A DNA stretch of 44,204 nucleotides from Candidatus Stygibacter australis (GTDB lineage Bacteria; Cloacimonadota; Cloacimonadia; Cloacimonadales; TCS61): positions 1-44,204 of the forward strand of contig JAVCDJ010000058.1 of NCBI GenBank assembly GCA_030765845.1. The letters run 5' to 3'. The translations under genes were made by a program, and so were the position numbers. The notes under the pieces were generated by a model, which did no database searches, was not told where the DNA came from, and worked only from the letters and a program-made list of their open reading frames with translations. Shown piece by piece: positions 1 to 8,247 of this stretch (position 1 is its first letter; the number at the start of each line of letters is the position of its first letter).

Positions 1-1
1 T

Positions 2-1540
2 CTTATTTTTCAAAGCATTCAATTATCACCAAGGAAGTGTGAAATTATCACTCAATCAGATAGAACAATATTATGCTGGTGGGAGTGTGAAAATAACTGG
101 CTTTCTTACCGGGTGCAGTATCTGGATGAGGAAGGAAATCCTCTGTTGCCGGATGGTGGCTTGGTGGTCATTTCCAAGGAAGTGCAATATAGTGAATTCA
201 AGACCTTGATCATAGAAGATAACAGTATAATATTTTGTGAGATAGACCATAATTGGATGCGGTCAGACGAAAGCTGTAATCTTCATAAAATAGTCTTTGA
301 CGAGGAACCTTACCTGGCTTGGGGCGAAGATGGAATAGAATTATCTGAGGATAGAGGTATACATCCTGAGGCAATAAAAAGAGGCGAGGATAACTATTTT
401 ATCTATTGGGGAAATTCCAGTAATATAATGTGTGGTCAATTATTAGTTGATGGTGAATTCCAGCTTCCTGCAGATTATAGTCTGGGGGTAAATTACAATG
501 AAATCATATCCGTAACAGGAAATTATTGTGTTTATAAAAGCCCCAGCTCCATAAATGTGATACATTGGTCTGAAAATCTGGATTGGGATTGGGAAGAGCC
601 AGTCCTTCTTACTGCTCGCAGTTATTTTGATGGAGATTCTTTTGCCTTTCTCTCAGAGGGCAATCTGGTGATTTACTGGCTGAGTTATGAACGCGCGCAA
701 ATGACAGATTATTCCTGGCGGATAAAAAAGCAGGTAATAACTCCCGCGGGGGAAAAACTTCTTCCGCAATATGGAGACCAGGTTTATGATAATGGAGAAG
801 ATGAAATTAGAAAATTCTATTATTTAGAGGATACTGATCAGATATTATTATTATGTGGTTCTCGTATTGAATTCCGGATAAGATATATGAGCAAGGAGGG
901 CATTGTCCAGAATGATGATTATATCTGTATCAGCGGTTTGGACGGAAGAACTATATGCGATATATATACTGAGAATGGTTATCTTCTGGTACAATCCATT
1001 TTCTTTGATGAAGAGACTTGCAGAATGCTGGGATTAGCAATATTTGATTTTGAAGGAAATAGTGTGGAAGGTCTGCCGGGAGTAGATATTGGCGTTCATA
1101 AAGACTATTATAATTTTGCAAATATAGTAGGTACAGAAGAGGGTATCTATTATATCTGGTGTGAATATCCAACTCAAAGCACTGAATATTCGGGTGATAA
1201 ACTATATGCTCAGAAGCTTACTTTCAACCCTGCTCAGGAAAATGAAAGTGAAATAGATAAACCTTTTTATGATCTTACTGCCTATCCTAATCCATTCAAT
1301 CCTCAAACAACTATTACTTTTTCATTATCAGAAACAAGTGATGTGAAGCTGTTTGTCTATAATATTAAAGGTCAGAAGGTAAAAACTCTTCTAAAAGATA
1401 AACTTGAATACGGAACGCATTCAGTGGTTTGGTCTGGTGATGATGAATTAGGAAGAAAAGCAAGTTCAGGAGTATATTTCTTCCAATTAAAAATTGATAG
1501 AAAAACTGAGAAAGTAAAAAAGTGTCTTTTATTGAAATAA
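2..1540 (+). CDS. Exported protein with C-terminal sorting domain (5' end outside window)
   Basis: The frame is open from base 2 with no stop, and the stretch before the first possible start (GTG at 113) is protein-like (LCWWECENNW, then a YLDEEGNPLL segment), so I read this as the 3' part of a longer gene; 512 residues are visible. The body has recurring Trp/Tyr-rich strands and 'aGekLlp..G'-type turns, suggesting a beta-propeller-like repeat fold; I do not recognise a catalytic site. From about visible residue 428 a type A sorting domain begins (YPNPFNPQTTITFSL, then KGQKVKTLL, a Trp-Ser-Gly-Asp turn and SSGVYFF), which in FCB bacteria directs export across the outer membrane by type IX-like secretion. 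The next gene starts 24 bases downstream with a similar tail, so the two are probably cotranscribed surface proteins. The substrate or role is unknown. Confidence 0.85.
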   Translation, partial: LIFQSIQLSPRKCEIITQSDRTILCWWECENNWLSYRVQYLDEEGNPLLPDGGLVVISKEVQYSEFKTLIIEDNSIIFCEIDHNWMRSDESCNLHKIVFDEEPYLAWGEDGIELSEDRGIHPEAIKRGEDNYFIYWGNSSNIMCGQLLVDGEFQLPADYSLGVNYNEIISVTGNYCVYKSPSSINVIHWSENLDWDWEEPVLLTARSYFDGDSFAFLSEGNLVIYWLSYERAQMTDYSWRIKKQVITPAGEKLLPQYGDQVYDNGEDEIRKFYYLEDTDQILLLCGSRIEFRIRYMSKEGIVQNDDYICISGLDGRTICDIYTENGYLLVQSIFFDEETCRMLGLAIFDFEGNSVEGLPGVDIGVHKDYYNFANIVGTEEGIYYIWCEYPTQSTEYSGDKLYAQKLTFNPAQENESEIDKPFYDLTAYPNPFNPQTTITFSLSETSDVKLFVYNIKGQKVKTLLKDKLEYGTHSVVWSGDDELGRKASSGVYFFQLKIDRKTEKVKKCLLLK

Positions 1541-1564
1541 TGATCGGTCAATAAGGAGGTTAGA

Positions 1565-3091
1565 ATGAAAAACTCAGTCAAAGGCATCATTATAATAGCT
1601 ATACTATTATTATGGCAGTTATTAATGGGGCAGGAAGAATTGGAAGGAATTGTTACCTGGGCAGCAGGTGATAGTATCGATTTTAGATGTGAAAACCGTA
1701 ATCCCGCAGGAAGTGATCTTAATAATGACGGATTTGATGACTTTCTGATGATCACAACTGGTGACTGGTTTAGGTGTTATCTGGGAGGATCACCGGTAAG
1801 CCCGGATTTCTGTTTTGAAGAGGAAGGACCATATTGCAGTGGAACAGCTTCCTGGGGTGGTGACTTAAATGGTGATGGTTACAAAGATATTGCCTGGTGG
1901 GGTAATGATCACTGGGGAGATAATGGCACCATTTATATCAGTATGGGCGGAGAAGAAATTGATCTAATACCGGAATTTATATTTGAGGAAGGTGATTATT
2001 CACCAACTACCTGGTATATTCAAGCCTTGAATGGGGGATATGATTTCAATGGAGATGGATATGATGATCTTCTGGCTTATGGAGAAATAGATATGGTATT
2101 TGATGGATTGATCCATATTTTTCTGGGGGCAGAAGAGTTCAGTATGGAAAATGATTATTATATTATGGGTGACATAGAAGAAAGATTTGGCTCGTTATTT
2201 GCCGTGGGAGATTTTAATGGTGACGGATATGATGATCTGGCTGCCAGCAGAAATATAGATACTACCGGGATTTATTGTCAACTGGAGATATATATGGGTG
2301 GAGAAGAGCTTGATATGGTGTGCGATTATATACTTCCTGACTCATTATATTGCGGTTATTTTGAAAGGCTTCCCACTGGTGATATCAATGATGACGGACG
2401 TGATGAACTGATCCTGTATAGTCAGGAGAGCATCTTTAAAACCTATAATATTAATTCTTCCGGTGAATTAGAGATCGAGGAATATAATATCGAATCAAAT
2501 GAAGTTCGAATATTAGTAGCAGATATTAATGGTGACGGGGTCTCAGATCTGGTTTGCTGGAATGCAGAGAATGAGATTATTACTATATATTATGGTGGGG
2601 AAGAGATCAATTATAATTATGATGCCTATCTGCCTGTACCATTTATTCAATATTATCATGACTATACAAATTTCATGAGTAATATTGGAGATATAGATGG
2701 GGACGGTAAAGATGAACTGCTGGTTAACGATGGTGATGGAGCAGGAAGATTAGGAAATACGGCAACAGTATATAGTCTTCCTTCACATGAAGTAACACCG
2801 GATGAGATTCAAGAAGTTAGCGCTAAGCTGACAAATTACCCTAATCCCTTCAATCCTGAAACTACAATTCAATTTGAATTAGCACAGCCTGGCAGGGCAG
2901 ATATCTCTATCTATAATCTCAAAGGACAATTAGTGAGAAAACTGACAGATAGAGTATTTATGGCAGGCAGACAGAAAGTTGTCTGGGATGGCAAAGATGA
3001 TCAGGGCAGAGAATTATCAAGCGGGATATACTTCTATAAATTATCAAGTGAACAGGGGAATGAAAGCTGCCGGATGCTGATGATCAAATAA
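1565..3091 (+). CDS. Exported FG-GAP/VCBS beta-propeller protein with sorting domain
   Basis: A hydrophobic N-terminal signal (KGIIIIAILLLWQLLMG) is followed by about seven calcium-loop repeats between residues 50 and 385: DLNNDGFDDF, DLNGDGYKDI, DFNGDGYDDL (twice), DINDDGRDEL, DINGDGVSDL and DIDGDGKDEL. These are FG-GAP/VCBS blades of an integrin-alpha-like seven-bladed propeller, usually an adhesion or scaffold module. At about residue 425 a type A sorting domain starts (YPNPFNPETTIQFEL, KGQLVRKL, WDGKDDQGRELSSGIYFYKL). A strong AAGGAGG ribosome site lies just before the ATG. It follows the previous exported protein by 24 bases. No enzyme motif is visible; surface binding is inferred from the fold only. 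Confidence 0.9.
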   Translation: MKNSVKGIIIIAILLLWQLLMGQEELEGIVTWAAGDSIDFRCENRNPAGSDLNNDGFDDFLMITTGDWFRCYLGGSPVSPDFCFEEEGPYCSGTASWGGDLNGDGYKDIAWWGNDHWGDNGTIYISMGGEEIDLIPEFIFEEGDYSPTTWYIQALNGGYDFNGDGYDDLLAYGEIDMVFDGLIHIFLGAEEFSMENDYYIMGDIEERFGSLFAVGDFNGDGYDDLAASRNIDTTGIYCQLEIYMGGEELDMVCDYILPDSLYCGYFERLPTGDINDDGRDELILYSQESIFKTYNINSSGELEIEEYNIESNEVRILVADINGDGVSDLVCWNAENEIITIYYGGEEINYNYDAYLPVPFIQYYHDYTNFMSNIGDIDGDGKDELLVNDGDGAGRLGNTATVYSLPSHEVTPDEIQEVSAKLTNYPNPFNPETTIQFELAQPGRADISIYNLKGQLVRKLTDRVFMAGRQKVVWDGKDDQGRELSSGIYFYKLSSEQGNESCRMLMIK

Positions 3092-3595
3092 AAAAGATAT
3101 AAGGCTTATCCTGCTGGCGATTTTTACAAGTGGGGCAAGTCTGCTTTCAATGCTAAAAATTTAAACTCTAATCCCAATAATAATATCAATTGATATATCC
3201 CAAGTCACATTTATTTCTAATTCAGAAGCATATTCCCACCATCCAGCCAACTGCACTCGAAACGACACCACAAAATAATGTAGTGTCGTTTCGAGTGCAG
3301 TTTCTTAGTTGCTGAGGATTGGGTGGCTGGATAATTTTATTAGATCAGGGATTTTTGTGAACGTAGTGGACGCAGTGAACAAGGTTAATTATGTTTACCG
3401 GGTTAACTGCGTTCACAGCAGAGATATTTTAACCTAATCTGAGCGATTCTGTTTTGTTTCAGATTGCTAATATCTGTAGCAGATTGAGTTCCGAAAAATT
3501 GCAGGAATACCTTAATGGTATTTCAAAATCTTTCGCAACTTCAAGATGCCAAAAAGATTAGAGATAAGAGCAAATGAGAATCGCTCAGGTTAGGT
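3092..3595. other. Gap between convergent genes, rich in inverted repeats
   Basis: About 500 bases between convergent genes with no convincing coding frame. It holds a perfect 20-bp hairpin inside a 9-bp outer repeat (3241-3332), a short-period stretch with GAACGTAGTGGACGCAGTG near 3358-3380 paired with CTGCGTTCAC near 3408, and a pair of 20-bp inverted repeats flanking 126 bases (3431-3596). No classic terminator with a T-tract is seen. Confidence 0.6.
3241..3332. repeat. Nested palindromic element (20-bp perfect hairpin)
   Basis: Left arm 3249-3268 (AACTGCACTCGAAACGACAC) pairs perfectly with 3283-3302 around a 14-base loop. Outside it ATCCAGCCA (3241-3249) is inverted as TGGCTGGAT (3324-3332). 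No U-tract follows, so it is not a typical intrinsic terminator; a small non-autonomous mobile or REP-like element is one reading. Confidence 0.7.
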
Positions 3596-3596
3596 T
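3431..3596. repeat. Inverted-repeat bounded element, 20-bp ends
   Basis: AACCTAATCTGAGCGATTCT at 3431-3450 is matched in inverted orientation by 3577-3596 with one difference that still allows a G-U pair. The 126 bases between include a small GAATACC/GGTATTTC hairpin near 3508-3527. The right arm touches the last codon of the typA gene. It could be a miniature transposable element or a structured RNA; nothing in the interior looks coding. Confidence 0.6.
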
Positions 3597-5401
3597 TAAG
3601 TCTTTTCTGATCTTTTGCGGTCGAGATGATGAAGGACTTTTTTCCTCATGCGGATAGAATCAGGTGTGATTTCCAGAAGTTCATCATCACCAATATATTC
3701 TAATGCCTGCTCGAGCGAGAACTGGCGGGGTGGAATGAGTTTTATTGCATCATCGGAACCGGAAGCTCTTACATTAGTAAGTTTTTTTCCTCGGCAGACA
3801 TTAATGACCAGGTCTTTTTCCTTGGCATTCTGACCTACGATCATTCCTGCATAAACCTTTGTTTGAGGTTCAATAAAGAGTACTCCACGAGGCTGGAAAT
3901 TATTAAGAGAATAACCCATGGCAATACCTGCTTCCATAGCAATCAGGGAGCCATGTCCGCTTCCGGAGATATCACCTTTATAATATTCATATTCATAAAA
4001 GCTGTGATTGATGATTCCGGTGCCTCGAGTAATGGTCATGAATTCATTTCTGAATCCAATCAATCCTCGGGCAGGAACTTTAAATTCCAAACGAGAATAA
4101 CCATCCTTAGCAGAAGCCATATTAATGAGTTCACCTTTACGTACACCCATCATTTCAATAACAGCTCCCACAAATTCTTCACTTACATCTACAATGGCGA
4201 GTTCTATGGGTTCAGTTCTTTTGCCATTAACTTCACGGAAGATGACCTTTGGTTTAGAAACCTGCAGTTCAAATCCTTCTCGACGCATATTTTCTATCAG
4301 GATAGAAAGCTGTAATTCACCACGCCCTTTAACGATGAAGCGGTCAGAATCTGTAGTTTTTTCCACAACCAGCGAGACATTGGTCTGCAGTTCTCTTTGC
4401 AATCTTGCATATATTTTACTGGAAGTGACTTTTTTTCCTGATTTACCAGCGAAAGGAGAAGTATTAACCAGGAATTCCATTGATAAGGTGGGCTCATCTA
4501 TTTCGATAAGGGGGAGAGGCTCAGGATGTTCACGATCTGCCACTGTTTCTCCTACATCAACGCATTCCATACCTGCAAGTGAGACAATATCACCGGCATA
4601 GGCAGTTTTAACTTCTGTTTTAGTTAGTCCTACATAGGTGTAGATTTTGGAAATACGATAAAGAAGTCTTTCACCGTTTCTTTTAAGGAGGACAATTTCC
4701 TCACCTAAAGAAACTTTTCCGTTGTATATTTTACCCGTTCCCATTTTACCCAGGTAATTATCATAATTTATCGCTGAGACAAGGAACTGCAAGGGTCTTG
4801 ACTTATCACCTTCAGTATCTTTAACATTTTTGATAATGCAATCAAGCAGAGGGAAGATATCTTCATTCTCATCTGCGAGTTCATCCATGGCAATGCCGAG
4901 TTTTGCCGAAGCATAGATAACCGGGAAATCAAGCTGCTGATCATTGGCATTTAATTCCAGAAAGAGATCAAAAACTTTTTCCAGAACATCTTCCGGTTTG
5001 CAATTAGGTCTATCAATTTTATTGATTACAACAATAGGGTTCAAGCCAAGTTCAAGGGATTTTTTGAGGACATACTTGGTTTGCGGCATTGGACCTTCAT
5101 AGGCATCAACGAGCAGCAGGACGGCATCAACCATTTTCATGATGCGTTGAACTTCACCACCAAAATCTGCATGACCTGGAGTATCTACAATATTTATTTT
5201 ATAATCTTTGTAAAACAGGGAGGCATTTTTGGAAAAGATCGTGATACCTCTTTCTCTTTCTATATCATTAGAATCCATTACCCTGTCAGTAAAAATATGG
5301 TGTTCACCAAATACCCCAGCCTGCCTCAGGGCAGCATCAATGAGCGTGGTTTTGCCATGATCGACATGTGCGATAATAGCAATGTTCTTTATTTTTTGCA
5401 T
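3596..5401 (-). CDS. typA: Translational GTPase TypA/BipA
   Basis: A 601-residue ribosome-binding GTPase related to EF-G that helps 50S assembly and growth under stress. The G domain is at the N-terminus: AHVDHGKT at residues 11-18 (P-loop), ERERGIT (switch I), DTPGHADFGGE (G3, with the catalytic His) and NKIDRP (G4). EF-Tu-like domain II and EF-G-like domains III and V follow (GRGELQLSILIENMRREGFE; PARGLIGFRNEFMT), and the C-terminal domain ends in the family's EQALEYIGDDELLEITP segment. Length and domain order are normal for the family. The start has a GAAGG ribosome site seven bases upstream. It stands alone on the minus strand, divergent from the next lipoprotein gene. Confidence 0.97.
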   Translation of the reverse strand: MQKIKNIAIIAHVDHGKTTLIDAALRQAGVFGEHHIFTDRVMDSNDIERERGITIFSKNASLFYKDYKINIVDTPGHADFGGEVQRIMKMVDAVLLLVDAYEGPMPQTKYVLKKSLELGLNPIVVINKIDRPNCKPEDVLEKVFDLFLELNANDQQLDFPVIYASAKLGIAMDELADENEDIFPLLDCIIKNVKDTEGDKSRPLQFLVSAINYDNYLGKMGTGKIYNGKVSLGEEIVLLKRNGERLLYRISKIYTYVGLTKTEVKTAYAGDIVSLAGMECVDVGETVADREHPEPLPLIEIDEPTLSMEFLVNTSPFAGKSGKKVTSSKIYARLQRELQTNVSLVVEKTTDSDRFIVKGRGELQLSILIENMRREGFELQVSKPKVIFREVNGKRTEPIELAIVDVSEEFVGAVIEMMGVRKGELINMASAKDGYSRLEFKVPARGLIGFRNEFMTITRGTGIINHSFYEYEYYKGDISGSGHGSLIAMEAGIAMGYSLNNFQPRGVLFIEPQTKVYAGMIVGQNAKEKDLVINVCRGKKLTNVRASGSDDAIKLIPPRQFSLEQALEYIGDDELLEITPDSIRMRKKVLHHLDRKRSEKT

Positions 5402-5723
5402 TTATGTACCTTCTTAAACATCTATAAATTCCATGTTGGCCTTTATTTTAGGGTAGTGACATAGCGTCAAGATAAAGGGTGAAATATTTACTTTTTAATA
5501 AGTTATCTCTCAGGAATGTAAGAAATTTTAATCGAAATTCCAGCCTTTGATATTTTCATATCATGAGGAAGAAAATCATTGAAAGATAAGATTCTAGAAA
5601 TATATCTTGACAATTGACAGATATTTTCTGGTGATAATTTATGAAGTCAGCAGAAATGGACAAAGGCATTGATGCTAAAATTTCTGCGGTAAAAAAATCT
5701 TACTGAGAATCTAAGGAAAAATT
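5402..5723. other. Divergent promoter region between typA and a lipoprotein gene
   Basis: Two overlapping TTGACA-like hexamers occur at 5607-5612 and 5614-5619 with an AT-rich GATAAT at 5633-5638, a plausible but imperfectly spaced promoter for the rightward lipoprotein gene. A 21-codon open frame (5641-5706) has no good ribosome site and is not called. A small TGATAT/ATATCA palindrome lies near 5543-5558. Nothing else is recognised. Confidence 0.35.
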
Positions 5724-6344
5724 ATGATTGGGAAGAAAGGATTAAAAATATCAGGTATTGTGCTCCTGGTTGCGTTATTATTCGGTTGTGCTCGGACAGT
5801 GACTTTCACTCATAGTATGCGTGAAAGGATCAACCTTCTGGATGATGATCTTAAAAAAGTACAGTTTTATGTATCAGAAAAGATAATCATCAAGCGGGAA
5901 TTTGTAAACTGGTCATCTGAAATCAATCGAGAACATGATCTCAGGCAGGAGGGTGAGCATTTTCTGGAGACAGTGATCATCAATTCAGATACTCCGGGAA
6001 TAGTAGTAGAGGCAAATGAAGATGAACTTCACGTGAGTTTTGAGCCTGACCCTAATTTTTATTTAGTATTCTGCCAGGGATGCAGTGGCGAGAAGAAGGA
6101 TTCTGATTTATATACTTTATATAGTTACAAGATGAAAGGTAAAGAGATAGAGCCAGTAGAGGATACCAGATTATTTGATGGTGTGTCAAAAGATGCAAAA
6201 TTCTATTTCACTGAATATGGTAATCAGGATTTCTTGATTGCTAATAATTCACATGGAGCTTATCTTAAACTAAAAGACAAAGTTGTTAAAAATATGATAA
6301 AGACAAAACGAGTCCTGCCAGGAAGTACAATAATAGATGATTAA
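5724..6344 (+). CDS. Predicted lipoprotein of unknown function
   Basis: A 206-residue protein with a lipoprotein signal: positively charged start, hydrophobic run (ISGIVLLVALLFG) and Cys at about residue 22, so it is probably lipid-anchored in the periplasm or outer membrane. The mature part has a region that may be strand-rich and a Cys-x-x-Cys pair (FCQGCSGEKKD) around residues 115-120, which could bind a metal or form a disulfide. I do not recognise the family. An AAGGA ribosome site precedes the ATG. It is a monocistron facing the propeller gene, its stop overlapping that gene's stop by four bases. Confidence 0.8.
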   Translation: MIGKKGLKISGIVLLVALLFGCARTVTFTHSMRERINLLDDDLKKVQFYVSEKIIIKREFVNWSSEINREHDLRQEGEHFLETVIINSDTPGIVVEANEDELHVSFEPDPNFYLVFCQGCSGEKKDSDLYTLYSYKMKGKEIEPVEDTRLFDGVSKDAKFYFTEYGNQDFLIANNSHGAYLKLKDKVVKNMIKTKRVLPGSTIIDD

Positions 6345-7279
6345 TTGAGCGAGAATTTATAAACTTTTAATTCCCTTGTTTCATAGAGAAAAACCTGATT
6401 ATTTTTCAATGCCCAGGAGTCTGTAAGCCAGACCTTATCTGGTAAAAGAAATACATTTAATAAATTACCCTTTTTATCATATTGCCCGATGATGTTATGA
6501 TATGAAATCTCAGTTTGAGTGGAATCAGCAGCAGCATGATCATTTGAAGAAGCAAGGATTAAAAATCCTTTCTGATAGGGCAGAGGTTTACCATAAAGAG
6601 TGTTTTTATATTTAAGAGGGAGTTTATCCACTTTTGTTCTTTTAGGTTTTCCGCTGTTATTAAAGAAAGTAATTTCATCTCTACCACTGAAACTAAGCAC
6701 ATATCCCCAATCCATAACGCAATAAGAATAATATTTATCCAGCACTGAGCCAAAACGCTTTTTCGCAAAATATTTATTAAGATCTACCTCAAGTGAGATA
6801 TCTGAATCAACTACGGAATAAATACCTGCCTGATCGCTTCCAGGAAATACATCGATATAAAGCTGCTGATCATAATAACAGGTTTTCCAGGGGTAAATAA
6901 GCGCTATCTCTTCCACAAAAACACCATCAGGTGTGAGAATCTGCAGACGGTCATTATTATAGTCAGAAACAGCAATATTTCCCCATCCATCTTCATTTAC
7001 TGAAAGGGGTCTATTGAACAAGCCGGGTTCTGTACCAGGCTGACCAAACTTCCTGATAAATGATAACGACTGGGTATCAAATACATTAATAACACAAGAT
7101 TTTTGATCAACTACATATAATTCATTCCCAACAATATCAAGCTCTATGGGGAAAGAAAATGAATAATCACTACCCTGAGATATTAAAGTGTTCTGCATTT
7201 GTAAAATTACATTATCAGCAGCAGATAAAGAAAGACAGGAGAAGAGGAAAATACTGAGAGTTAAAAGAAAGCTTTTAAT
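6341..7279 (-). CDS. Exported NHL/6-bladed beta-propeller protein, probable AUU start
   Basis: The first ATG in frame is at 7198, but the frame continues upstream to 7282 and encodes a typical signal peptide (KSFLLTLSIFLFSCLSLSA, then AD). The only plausible initiator with a ribosome site is ATT at 7277-7279, seven bases after GGAG (7287-7290); no ATG, GTG or TTG is in frame there. The protein would then have 312 residues. The body carries NHL/TolB-like propeller strands: ELYVVDQKSCVINVFDTQS, FIRKFGQPGTEPGLFNRP, GNIAVSDYNNDRLQILTPDG. Such propellers bind ligands or proteins in the periplasm; the partner is unknown. Its start overlaps the end of the lipoate ligase gene, so it is likely translationally coupled to it. 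A sequencing error or decayed start is the alternative. Confidence 0.75.
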   Translation of the reverse strand: MKSFLLTLSIFLFSCLSLSAADNVILQMQNTLISQGSDYSFSFPIELDIVGNELYVVDQKSCVINVFDTQSLSFIRKFGQPGTEPGLFNRPLSVNEDGWGNIAVSDYNNDRLQILTPDGVFVEEIALIYPWKTCYYDQQLYIDVFPGSDQAGIYSVVDSDISLEVDLNKYFAKKRFGSVLDKYYSYCVMDWGYVLSFSGRDEITFFNNSGKPKRTKVDKLPLKYKNTLYGKPLPYQKGFLILASSNDHAAADSTQTEISYHNIIGQYDKKGNLLNVFLLPDKVWLTDSWALKNNQVFLYETRELKVYKFSLN

Positions 7280-8241
7280 AAGTCATCTCCAATGATATTT
7301 ACCAGATAAGATTCAACTTTTATTTTACTGATAATATCTTTAACAGCCTGTAATTCATGTCTGCAACCATCAAAAGCAAAGATAAGTCGTTCCACAGGGA
7401 GCTTTGTAAAGAAATCACCATTTAAACGAAACTCTTTGATAATGCCATTCTGGACATTTAACCTTATTTCAACTAATCCACCTTTGGTTTTTATGGTTTT
7501 TTCAAAATTGTAAGCAGGGGAGGTACCAAAATTCCAATCCCAAGTGGAATATTTAGAATCGGCAAGCTTTTGAATTTGCCGGATATCAGTATCGGTAAAG
7601 GGACAGCTTTCAGTTGTGGGATATGAAGAAGTGATAAATTTTATCAGTCCTTCTTCAAATTCTTTACCTGAAAGGGGGGTAGCGAGATGATCACTGATAT
7701 TTGTAACTCTGCTTCTGATAGATTTCACTGCTTTATCTTTAAATTTAAGCGGATCACTTTTAAGAGCCTGGGAAAGGTCACTCATTTTAGCAGAAAAAAG
7801 CAGAGTACCATGTTGAAGAACTTTATTAGTGGTGTTCAATCTGGCATTTCCACTGAATTTCTTATCATCTATAACCAGATCATTCCTACCCTTTAATTCT
7901 GCATTCACGCCCAGCGAATTCAGATATTTAACAATCGGTTCAGTATATTTCTCAAAACCGGCTTCATTATTCTCATCCTTCTGGCATAAAAAAGAAAAAT
8001 TGATATTTCCCAGATCATGGAAAACAGCTCCACCACCGGTTAGTCTGCGAACTACCTTGATCTGATTCTGCTCAATGTAATCAATATTAAGCTGAGCAAG
8101 TGTATTCTGAAATTTACCAACAATGATAGAAGGTGAGTTTATATACAGCATGAAAACATCTTCAGTGAAGTTATTTAGTATATATTCTTCAGAAGCAATA
8201 TTAAAATATGGATCATTAGTGGGCGATTTGATAATGAGCAT
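7261..8241 (-). CDS. lplA: Lipoate-protein ligase A
   Basis: This enzyme activates lipoate with ATP and attaches it to the lysine of 2-oxoacid dehydrogenase or GcvH lipoyl domains. Hallmarks are the substrate loop RRLTGGGAVFHDLGNINFSF at residues 65-84 and the GRNDLVIDDKKFSGNARL segment around 120-137 with the adenylate-binding lysine. A C-terminal accessory domain of about 80 residues follows (WNFGTSPAYNF onward), so this is the long, self-sufficient type of ligase (326 residues). It begins only six bases after the transketolase stop and overlaps the next gene, placing it inside a four-gene operon. Confidence 0.95.
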   Translation of the reverse strand: MLIIKSPTNDPYFNIASEEYILNNFTEDVFMLYINSPSIIVGKFQNTLAQLNIDYIEQNQIKVVRRLTGGGAVFHDLGNINFSFLCQKDENNEAGFEKYTEPIVKYLNSLGVNAELKGRNDLVIDDKKFSGNARLNTTNKVLQHGTLLFSAKMSDLSQALKSDPLKFKDKAVKSIRSRVTNISDHLATPLSGKEFEEGLIKFITSSYPTTESCPFTDTDIRQIQKLADSKYSTWDWNFGTSPAYNFEKTIKTKGGLVEIRLNVQNGIIKEFRLNGDFFTKLPVERLIFAFDGCRHELQAVKDIISKIKVESYLVNIIGDDLLKAFF

Positions 8242-8247
8242 AATTTA

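Noticed and set aside
3862-5464. Several long frames opposite typA
   Set aside because: They are antisense shadows of a highly conserved gene and have no ribosome site or recognisable composition.
5641-5706. 21-codon open frame upstream of the lipoprotein gene
   Set aside because: No usable ribosome site and unremarkable sequence; probably chance.
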